Part shown: piece after piece, positions 1 through 5,427 of the stretch
Layout of the letters: each line of letters opens with the position of its first letter
Numbering within the stretch: position 1 is the first letter of the stretch
Assembly (NCBI RefSeq): GCF_020860125.1
Contig: NZ_JAJBUX010000124.1
Span: 1-15,965, forward strand
Direction of reading: 5' to 3'
DNA length: 15,965 nucleotides
Source: Cloacibacillus sp.
GTDB taxonomy: Bacteria; Synergistota; Synergistia; Synergistales; Synergistaceae
Translations under genes and position numbers: made by a program
Notes under the pieces: model-generated
What the model saw: the letters and a program-made list of their open reading frames with translations, nothing else
Database searches by the model: none
Told to the model about the DNA's origin: nothing

Positions 1-108
1 CTTGGCGAGATGAAGCGCTGCTTCGCGGTCTGGAATAAGGTGGGGCTGCTGCCGAAGGGAATGCCAAGAAGGCCGGGGATGGCCGAAAAATTCCCTTGGT
101 ACCGGTAA
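1..108 (+). CDS. C-terminal fragment of an unrecognised protein
   Basis: Frame 1 is open from the window edge to a TAA at 106-108 and encodes 35 residues ending in Phe-Pro-Trp-Tyr-Arg. G/C strongly dominates the third codon positions, as in the real genes of this window, which is the main reason to call it coding. I do not recognise the family. The 5' part lies outside the window. The stop codon is also the first three bases of the repeat element that starts at 106, so the insertion may have supplied or replaced the natural stop. The gene converges on the minus-strand rhodanese gene. Confidence 0.55.
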   Translation, partial: LGEMKRCFAVWNKVGLLPKGMPRRPGMAEKFPWYR

Positions 109-234
109 ATCGGCGTTTATAAGCACGATTTGCGTCATAAAAAGGGGGCTCCGAATCCTCACCGTATGAAGATACGGTTCCGGTATCGGAGCCCCCTTTT
201 TATTTAGCAACTCGCACTTCTAAACGCCGATTTA
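106..234 (+). repeat. 129-bp palindromic repeat element, copy A
   Basis: The ends are a perfect 14-bp inverted repeat (TAAATCGGCGTTTA at 106-119, its complement at 221-234). The match continues imperfectly for about 32 bases per arm, so the two arms are related but distinct. Inside lies a 16-bp perfect stem (139-154 with 186-201), an asymmetric internal loop (155-160 and 179-185) and an apical hairpin (161-166 with 173-178). Copy B at 14741-14869 is identical except at two bases that pair with each other. Copy C at 467-594 is the same element inverted. No coding capacity is visible. It resembles a miniature inverted-repeat element or a large REP-like unit; I do not recognise a named family. 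Confidence 0.9.
139..201. terminator. candidate bidirectional intrinsic terminator in copy A
   Basis: The GC-rich stem of copy A (five G then CTCCGA, with its complement) is flanked by A5 on the left and T5 on the right. The RNA of either strand would therefore have a strong hairpin followed by a U run. It lies 30 bases past the stop of the plus-strand fragment and could end that transcript. Its role as a terminator is an inference from structure. Copy C in the same intergenic region has lost the U run. Confidence 0.5.
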
Positions 235-466
235 TCCCCGATATGGGAAACTGTAAATAGTGGTTTATCGTCCAGCATATTGAGGCAAAAGCCGCCGTGT
301 GTCCCTGCCTTGTTGCACCGGCCTCCGAGCCGGCGCCCAGTGTCTCCGGGCTGTTTCTGTTTCATGACATGCGGGAAAGACAAAACCCAAGTCTCTGGAT
401 GCCGGGTCAAGCCCGGCATGACAAACAAAAGCAAAGCAAAATTGTATTTATCTACCTTATTGAAGA
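235..466. other. 232-bp segment between inverted repeat copies A and C
   Basis: No convincing gene is seen; the two short plus-strand ORFs here run through repeats. Just after copy A, at about 255-269, is an arm-like sequence reading AAATAGTGGTTTATC. It matches 14 of 15 bases of an arm of the larger element at 14883-15119. A degraded partner may lie near 440-455 (TGTATTTATC). The interior contains the hairpin at 399-419. The segment looks like a second, diverged repeat unit nested between A and C. Confidence 0.4.
399..419. repeat. short palindromic repeat hairpin, ATGCCGGG-type
   Basis: A perfect 8-bp stem (399-406 with 412-419) closes a 5-base loop, TCAAG. The context, TCTGGATGCCGGG followed by TCAAG and CCCGGCATGAC, resembles short palindromic repeats found dispersed between genes in many bacterial genomes. 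That resemblance is from memory, and only one copy is in this window. There is no T run, so it is unlikely to be an intrinsic terminator. Confidence 0.5.
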
Positions 467-594
467 TAAATCGGCGTTTAGACGTGCGAGTTGCTAAATA
501 ACTTTGGGCTCTGGAACCGGAGCCGTATTTTCATACGGCGAGGATGCCAGAGCCCGAAGTTATGACGCAAATCGTGCGTATAAACGCCGATTTA
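467..594 (-). repeat. 128-bp palindromic repeat element, copy C, inverted relative to A and B
   Basis: The ends are the same perfect 14-bp inverted repeat as in copy A (467-480 with 581-594). The left arm of C matches the reverse complement of the right arm of A with one change, and the reverse holds for the other arm, so C lies in the opposite orientation. The central stem (499-514 with 547-562) has a largely different sequence from A and B but is still paired except for one mismatch. The internal loop (ACCGGA on one side, GAGGAT on the other) is conserved. The apical stem is 522-527 with 534-539. It directly abuts the stop codon of the rhodanese gene. Confidence 0.88.
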
Positions 595-1995
595 CTACGG
601 TTTAACCAGCGGCAGCTCGGGATTTCCCGCCCATGCCTGAAATCCTTCGTCGTAGTTCTGGCTCTTCACGAAACCGCTGTAGCGGAGGAGCATCGTGACG
701 AAGGCCGAGCGGACGCCAGCCGTATCGTAGACGACGATCTCGCTATCCGGCGTGATGCCGTGCTGTGCGAGAAGGGCCTGCACCTCTTCAGCCGGTTTGA
801 AGTGGCTGTCGGCGGTGAGGAATGATTCCCTCGGGATGTTGATCGCTCCGGGAAGATGCCCCGCGCGCTTCTCCTGGAAGGGACGGATCTTGCCGAGGAA
901 CTCCGGCTCGGTGCGGACGTCGAGGATTACGAGGCCAGGCTTGCCGATATTGTTGTTTATCCACTCGGTGGTGGCGGTATAGTTCGGAACGTATTGTTTG
1001 ATCGTGAAGGCGACGGCTTTATTGGTGTTTTTGGTCTTTGTCACCTGTCCGCCGGCCGCCTTCCATGCGCCGATGCCGCCCTCAAGTATCTTGGCGTTTT
1101 TGATTCCGGCCTGACGCAGTATCCAGAGGGTCCAGCCGCTCTGCCCCCATCCGCCCGCGTCGCAGTAGGCGATGACCGTCTTCTTGCCGTCGACGCCGAG
1201 CGCGCCGATGCGTTTGGCCATCGTCGCCGCGGGCCAGATGACGCCCCATTTTTCAGTTCCCTGTTTCGCGTTCATGTTTGCGAAATAGGTCCACGGCGCG
1301 TTGACCGCACCGGGGATGTGTCCGCCGCTGTAGAGGCTCTCGGGGCGTGAGTCGATAAGTATCACCTTGCCGCGGTTGGTCTTGAGCCATTCGGCGCTGA
1401 CGACGAGGCTTTCCCTTGTCTCGGGGGCTCCGGCCTGCATCGCCGCCGGTTTCAGCGGACGTCCTGCCGGTATCTCAGCCGCGTCTGTGACGGCTGGCGT
1501 GACAGGTGCCGCCGGTTCCGCCGCTTTAGGCTGTTCGGGAGCCGTCTTTACCGGTTCCGCCGGTTTTACGGCCGTGGCGGGCTCCGTCTTGGCCGGCGCG
1601 GAAGCGGCCGGTTCGGCTTTCTTTGTCTCCGCCGGTGGGACCGCTACGGTGCCTCTGTTGTTCGGCGAGGTCTCCTGCTCCTTAGCCGCCTTTTCCGCCG
1701 CCTCTTTGACGATCTGGTCCATCGTTGACGAGGCCTCGTTCTTTTTTGTAGTCTCTTTCTGCGCGGGGGCGGGAGCTTTTTCCGCCTCGGGCTTTTTCTC
1801 CTCGGCCTTCTTCGGAGCTGCCGCCTCTTTCTGGTCCCCCGCCTTTTCTTTGTTCGCCGCTTTATTGGCCTGAACCTGCGAGAGTATGGAATCCGCTGCA
1901 GAGTCGTTGTTTTTCGTCTCCTCCGTCGCCGCGACGGCGGAAGTTGCTCCGGCGACAAGCGCCGTAACGAGCATCATTGTGAGAAATTTTTTCAT
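595..1995 (-). CDS. secreted protein with two rhodanese domains
   Basis: This is a 466-residue sulfurtransferase-like protein, probably periplasmic. Residues 1-22 look like a signal peptide (Met-Lys-Lys, hydrophobic core, Ala-Val-Ala before the likely cleavage site). Residues 24-190 are a low-complexity Ala/Lys/Glu/Pro-rich linker. Rhodanese domain 1 spans about 195-318, with active-loop Cys278 in Tyr-Cys-Asp-Ala-Gly-Gly-Trp-Gly. Domain 2 spans about 340-462, and its equivalent position is Asp424 (Tyr-Asp-Thr-Ala-Gly). In well-known two-domain thiosulfate sulfurtransferases it is the C-terminal domain that carries the Cys, so the layout here is reversed. I chose the ATG at 1995 because AGGAAGGA precedes it and the signal peptide starts there; the longer GTG form begins 30 bases upstream and lacks these. 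It has its own candidate promoter. The sulfur acceptor is unknown. Confidence 0.88.
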   Translation of the reverse strand: MKKFLTMMLVTALVAGATSAVAATEETKNNDSAADSILSQVQANKAANKEKAGDQKEAAAPKKAEEKKPEAEKAPAPAQKETTKKNEASSTMDQIVKEAAEKAAKEQETSPNNRGTVAVPPAETKKAEPAASAPAKTEPATAVKPAEPVKTAPEQPKAAEPAAPVTPAVTDAAEIPAGRPLKPAAMQAGAPETRESLVVSAEWLKTNRGKVILIDSRPESLYSGGHIPGAVNAPWTYFANMNAKQGTEKWGVIWPAATMAKRIGALGVDGKKTVIAYCDAGGWGQSGWTLWILRQAGIKNAKILEGGIGAWKAAGGQVTKTKNTNKAVAFTIKQYVPNYTATTEWINNNIGKPGLVILDVRTEPEFLGKIRPFQEKRAGHLPGAINIPRESFLTADSHFKPAEEVQALLAQHGITPDSEIVVYDTAGVRSAFVTMLLRYSGFVKSQNYDEGFQAWAGNPELPLVKP

Positions 1996-2069
1996 CTTAC
2001 CATTCCTTCCTTGTCTTTCACCCACTGCTTGATTGGAAACCTTCCGTGCGGTCTCCGTACATAGCGGGA

Positions 2070-2078
2070 ATTATAGCA
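2070..2078 (-). promoter_or_regulatory. extended -10 promoter for the rhodanese gene
   Basis: The minus strand reads TGCTATAAT, a perfect -10 hexamer (2070-2075) with the TG of an extended -10 (2077-2078). No good -35 is visible at 16-18 bases. The expected start near 2063 gives a leader of about 68 bases before the ATG at 1995. The site lies in the 119-bp gap after the ELM1-family gene. Confidence 0.6.
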
Positions 2079-2114
2079 TAATTTGCTTTGTATTACTCAT
2101 TTTCTCTGAAAAGG

Positions 2115-3290
2115 TTACTTCCAGTTGTCGTATATCCACTGCGCGGCACGTTTTGCCTCGTTGAATTCTTCCGAAGTCTCTTCGGTGGGAGATAGCTGTG
2201 TATTTTCCCGGCGAACGCGCAGCCAGTCCCTGTATTCTATCAGGGAGTCGTTCCTCGCGAAATGGTCGAATACGAGGTCGAATTTCGGAATGCCCCAGAG
2301 CATGTTCGGCGAGAGGGCACCGGCGTTTACCAGTGAGGCGGTAGCCCTCTGGATCAGCCCTTTGAAGCCCCCGCGGTGTTCCACGCGCAGCAGCACCGCG
2401 CGGTGGCCGCCCGTGATCGTCTCGGAGACCATGTTGACCGAGTCCTCGGTGCAGAATACCTCTTTGGAGAAGCCGAGCATCGCCGGTATGGGGTTGAAGT
2501 CGTCCTCTGAGGCGACGAGCAGATACTTGACGGCGGGGGAGTGAGCGGCAAGCGTCTTGACGGTCTTCACCGCCGCGGGGCTTGTGCGCCGTGAGGTGGT
2601 GATATAGAGATCCGCGCCGGCATGCTGCGCGAGGTTCAATATCTGCCCCAGCTGTTTTTTGACCCATTCCGGGGTGATAACGTAGTTCGCGTCGTCTCCG
2701 CCGATGAGCACCGACCAAATCTCACCCGCGGAGGAGGGATGTTCGGCGAGCAGCGCCGCCGCCTCTTTTTTTAGGTTTTCTTTGATGACGTAGTTTGGCG
2801 AGCCGAGCGTCACAAGGATGTTGGGTTTCCGTTCCGGATAGTCGTGTTCCGGTACGATCGCGAAGTCGAAGGGGTCGGTGCCAATCGTGCCTGGGGTCAT
2901 GATGGTCGCGCAGGCGCAGCGCCAGATATAGCCGAGGGCGATGTTGTAGGGGGCGGGGGTGCTGCCGGCGGAGATTATCAGCACGGCTCCCGAACCCTCT
3001 TGGATGTTGCGTTCGGCAAACCATTGGCCTACGCGGCGTATCAGCGCGTCGCCGTCCGCCGCGGCGAGCCAGTCGCGCGCGTCGCGCCGCGTGCCGCCCG
3101 CTGCCAGAGAACGTGCGGCGGTCTTGGCGCGCGCCTTGGCCGCGCCCGTAAGGGCGGGAACTTCGCTCTCAAGTATCTCCGCCCCGGTCAGCTGCGAGAG
3201 CCAATGGGCGACGCCGCGGCTCTGGTTTATATGGCCGCGGATGCCGTCGCTGAGGATGAGTATTGCCCTTAAGGAGTTTCCCGCGTTCAT
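2115..3290 (-). CDS. ELM1-family (Mito_fiss_Elm1-like) protein, putative GT-B-type glycosyltransferase
   Basis: This 391-residue protein resembles bacterial homologues of the plant mitochondrial fission factor ELM1. Visible family-type motifs are Ser-Asp-Gly-Ile-Arg-Gly-His-Ile-Asn-Gln-Ser at 14-24, Thr-Thr-Ser-Arg-Arg-Thr at 231-236 and Thr-Glu-Asp-Ser-Val-Asn-Met-Val-Ser-Glu at 281-290. The last resembles the nucleotide-sugar site region of GT-B glycosyltransferases. There is no signal peptide or membrane segment, so it is probably cytoplasmic or peripheral. Its ATG overlaps the TGA of kdsB (ATGA at 3287-3290), which implies translational coupling. Its place behind kdsB suggests a role in lipopolysaccharide or surface glycan assembly. 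That role is inferred; the bacterial family's biochemistry is not clear to me. Confidence 0.75.
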   Translation of the reverse strand: MNAGNSLRAILILSDGIRGHINQSRGVAHWLSQLTGAEILESEVPALTGAAKARAKTAARSLAAGGTRRDARDWLAAADGDALIRRVGQWFAERNIQEGSGAVLIISAGSTPAPYNIALGYIWRCACATIMTPGTIGTDPFDFAIVPEHDYPERKPNILVTLGSPNYVIKENLKKEAAALLAEHPSSAGEIWSVLIGGDDANYVITPEWVKKQLGQILNLAQHAGADLYITTSRRTSPAAVKTVKTLAAHSPAVKYLLVASEDDFNPIPAMLGFSKEVFCTEDSVNMVSETITGGHRAVLLRVEHRGGFKGLIQRATASLVNAGALSPNMLWGIPKFDLVFDHFARNDSLIEYRDWLRVRRENTQLSPTEETSEEFNEAKRAAQWIYDNWK

Positions 3291-4042
3291 TTTTCTTCGT
3301 TTTTCTTTTGGGCGAATATCCGCCGCGCCTCTTCAAGATCCTCAAGCGTGTTGACGTTGGGTCCCTCGGAGGGGTATTTTGTCGGGATGACCGCCATTGA
3401 GTAGCCGTGCTCCAGTATACGCAGCTGTTCGAGGCTCTCCGTCCGCATCAGCGGCGTAGGCGGGAGCGCCACGAATTTGAGCAGGAACTGCTTGGTAAAG
3501 GCGTAGATGCCGAGGTGTTCCCAGACGGGGCAGCCGGCGCTGCTGCGCGGATAGGGAATAGGCGAGCGGCTGAAGTAGAGCGCGCGGCCGTTTTGGGCGC
3601 GGACCACCTTCACGATGTTGGGGTTCCGGAAGTCCTCTTCCCTGGTGATCGGCACGCAGACGGTCGCCGAATCGGCCTCCGGGTCGGCGGCGAATCCCGC
3701 CGCGAGTTCGCGCAGCATGCGCGGGTCAAGCATCGGCTCGTCCCCCTGGATGTTGATTACGTAGTCGGTGTCTATCTTCGCGGCAATCTCCGCGACACGG
3801 CTTGAGCCGTCCGGGTGGTCGGCGCGCGTCATAAGGACGTCGGCTCCCACCTTTTCGGCGGCGTCGTAGATGCGGTGGTCGTCTGTGGCGATCACCACGC
3901 GAAAGAATACGCCGGAGGCGAGTGAACGGCGGTAGACGTGTTCAAGCATCGTCTTGCCGCCGATCTCCAGCAGCGGCTTTCCGGGAAGGCGCGACGAGGC
4001 GTAGCGCGCCGGTATTACTCCGAGGAATTTTGGCTCCGTCAT
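3287..4042 (-). CDS. kdsB: 3-deoxy-manno-octulosonate cytidylyltransferase (CMP-Kdo synthetase)
   Basis: KdsB activates Kdo with CTP to CMP-Kdo, the donor for WaaA, in the cytoplasm. The 251-residue length fits the family. Visible motifs: Ile-Pro-Ala-Arg-Tyr-Ala-Ser-Ser-Arg-Leu-Pro-Gly-Lys-Pro-Leu at 10-24, Gln-Gly-Asp-Glu-Pro at 99-103, Ala-Leu-Tyr-Phe-Ser-Arg at 154-159, His-Leu-Gly-Ile-Tyr at 176-180 and Leu-Glu-Gln-Leu-Arg at 204-208. Two motifs deviate. The usual Ser-Gly-Thr-(Asp/Glu)-Arg reads Asp-Gly-Ser-Ser-Arg at 78-82. The C-terminal Val-Asp-Thr-Pro-Glu-Asp reads Val-Asn-Thr-Leu-Glu-Asp, placing Asn231 where E. coli has a Mg-binding Asp. I chose the ATG at 4042, which overlaps the upstream stop as ATGA and removes 26 unlikely residues from the longest ORF. 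Confidence 0.93.
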   Translation of the reverse strand: MTEPKFLGVIPARYASSRLPGKPLLEIGGKTMLEHVYRRSLASGVFFRVVIATDDHRIYDAAEKVGADVLMTRADHPDGSSRVAEIAAKIDTDYVINIQGDEPMLDPRMLRELAAGFAADPEADSATVCVPITREEDFRNPNIVKVVRAQNGRALYFSRSPIPYPRSSAGCPVWEHLGIYAFTKQFLLKFVALPPTPLMRTESLEQLRILEHGYSMAVIPTKYPSEGPNVNTLEDLEEARRIFAQKKNEEK

Positions 4043-5253
4043 CTGTTCTGCGCCTGCCATTCTCTGTATTTTTTCAGCATCTCCGCGCGGTCGAGCGGCC
4101 TGACGTTTTCGACGATCCATTCGCGCATTGCCCGGCCCTCTTCCGTCTCCTGCTTATAGCTCATGAATTCAAGCTCGATGCCGAGCGCGTCGGCGATCTT
4201 TGCCGCGAATACCGGCCAGATCATACCGATGTCGCCGATCACGGGCAGACTTCCCTCGTGGCGGGCGAAGGCGGACATCTCCATGCGGAAGGGGATCTTC
4301 GAGATCTTCGTCTTTGGCAGCCCCTTGTCGATCGCTTCCTGGATCATCGCGCTTGACTTTTGCAGGTCCTGAGCGCGGCGCAGGTTTTCGTCAAGGTCGA
4401 AGCGGATGAGGGACTTGTCTTTCAGACTGTAGACGGGCTGTCCCTGCCACCAGGACCAGATGCCGTGGCCTGTATAGGTCTCAAATGGGCCGTCGTGTAT
4501 CTCCTGCGTCAGCGCCACCGCCGATTCGATGATGACGTCGGCGGAGCCCAGCATCGCGGCGATACGGCGCGAGCGTTCGGCGATGGGGATGCTGTCGCCG
4601 ACCGCGAGGCCGACGTGGCCGTCGCCGACCAGCTGCGGGATCGTCACAAGAACGGGAACGCCCTTGGCGGCGCCGCTGCCGAGCATCGTGCGCCGGTCGC
4701 AGCCCCAGCCAGCGACGGTCTCAAAGGGCAGGCCGGACTGGCGGCAGAGAGAATGTATCTCCTCCGCGAGCCTCTCCGTGCGCAGCCCCATCGGGTAGGC
4801 CATGTTCGCCGCGGCCTTGATCACCATGTGCCCCTCGGCGCTGTGGCGTTTCGTGAGAAGCTCGTCGTCAAGGATCATCTCTTTCGCGAGCTCCGCGAGC
4901 TCCCCGTCGCTCATATCGGTGAATTCAAAGACGTTGCCGCGCGGCATCTTGTCCTCTTCAAGGCCCAGCTGGGATGCGCCGCACATCTTCACCAGGTCTA
5001 GCGCGCCGCCCATTTCGTGATTGACGACGGCGGAGCTGGTCGTGACGCCGTCGACGACGCCCTTTTCGATCAGCTCGGCGATGAGGGTAGTGACGCCCTC
5101 GTGCAGGTTCGGGCCGCTTCCGGTGACGACCGCCACCTTGCCGCCGCGCTTTTTAGCGGCGACGACCCGCTCTGCGGCGGCGTCGAGCGCCTCCTGTGAA
5201 CGTTCGTCGAGTCCCCTGTAAAATTTCTCTATCAGTTCACGGTTGATATTCAT
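4039..5253 (-). CDS. unrecognised conserved-looking protein, possibly a DHS-like NAD/FAD-binding fold
   Basis: This 404-residue soluble protein has no signal peptide or membrane segment. A Gly-rich strand-loop segment (Val-Val-Thr-Gly-Ser-Gly-Pro-Asn-Leu-His-Glu-Gly at 42-53) is followed by Asp-Gly-Val-Thr-Thr-Ser-Ser-Ala-Val-Val-Asn-His-Glu at 68-80. Later come Gly-Trp-Gly-Cys-Asp-Arg-Arg at 182-188 and Gln-Leu-Val-Gly-Asp-Gly-His-Val-Gly-Leu at 207-216. The pattern recalls deoxyhypusine-synthase-like or ArgZ-type domains, but I cannot assign a family. The ATG at 5253 is preceded by GGGAGGAA at good spacing, whereas an in-frame TTG two codons upstream sits too close to it. Its stop overlaps the kdsB start (ATGA), so the two are translationally coupled. 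A role in Kdo or nucleotide-sugar metabolism is inference from position only. Confidence 0.85.
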   Translation of the reverse strand: MNINRELIEKFYRGLDERSQEALDAAAERVVAAKKRGGKVAVVTGSGPNLHEGVTTLIAELIEKGVVDGVTTSSAVVNHEMGGALDLVKMCGASQLGLEEDKMPRGNVFEFTDMSDGELAELAKEMILDDELLTKRHSAEGHMVIKAAANMAYPMGLRTERLAEEIHSLCRQSGLPFETVAGWGCDRRTMLGSGAAKGVPVLVTIPQLVGDGHVGLAVGDSIPIAERSRRIAAMLGSADVIIESAVALTQEIHDGPFETYTGHGIWSWWQGQPVYSLKDKSLIRFDLDENLRRAQDLQKSSAMIQEAIDKGLPKTKISKIPFRMEMSAFARHEGSLPVIGDIGMIWPVFAAKIADALGIELEFMSYKQETEEGRAMREWIVENVRPLDRAEMLKKYREWQAQNR

Positions 5254-5334
5254 AAACAATCTTCCTCCCGCGTCATAATTAGGTGCAGCCGGTCAAAGGC
5301 CCCCGCCTTACGGCGTGTTTCGCCTGCGGCTCCA

Positions 5335-5364
5335 ATATTATTATAGTATACGCCCGATAGACAA
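5335..5364 (-). promoter_or_regulatory. candidate promoter for the DHS-like/kdsB/ELM1 operon
   Basis: An AT-rich patch in the 174-bp gap after waaA reads, on the minus strand, TTGTCT (5359-5364), then overlapping TATACT (5345-5350), TATAAT (5340-5345) and TAATAT (5335-5340). Only TAATAT has an acceptable 18-base spacing to TTGTCT, so the exact -10 is uncertain. The leader would be roughly 75-85 bases and ends in a strong GGGAGGAA ribosome-binding site at about 5260-5267. No riboswitch is recognised. Confidence 0.4.
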
Positions 5365-5427
5365 ACTATTCGGTTCGCAAAAATTAAAAAGTCGAGCTTT
5401 CAGATCATCTGACGTTGATAAAATGCC

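Noticed and set aside
204..501. Small ORFs in the repeat region (plus 280-501 and 297-497, minus 204-434)
   Set aside because: They run through palindromic repeat sequence and end or begin in element arms, with no ribosome-binding site or recognisable protein.
106..594. CRISPR array or tandem repeats
   Set aside because: There are only two copies here, in opposite orientation, 128-129 bp long, with no regular spacers and no cas genes.
1367..1958. ORFs overlapping the rhodanese linker on both strands (plus 1367-1873, minus 1644-1958)
   Set aside because: Their low-complexity Ala/Ser/Gly/Phe and Arg/Lys products are frame shadows of the Ala/Lys/Glu/Pro linker.
2071..2718. Minus-strand ORF overlapping the ELM1-family gene in another frame
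   Set aside because: Its product is basic and irregular with no motif, and it overlaps a frame with clear family motifs.
4360..5001. Plus-strand ORF (213 codons) opposite the DHS-like gene
   Set aside because: It is an antisense shadow of biased composition. The minus-strand frame has a good ribosome-binding site and an ATGA overlap with kdsB.
5381..5420. Possible terminator after waaA (palindrome TCAGATGATCTGA, then T-rich sequence)
   Set aside because: The palindrome has almost no loop, the stem that could form is only four pairs, and the T run is not adjacent; too weak to call.
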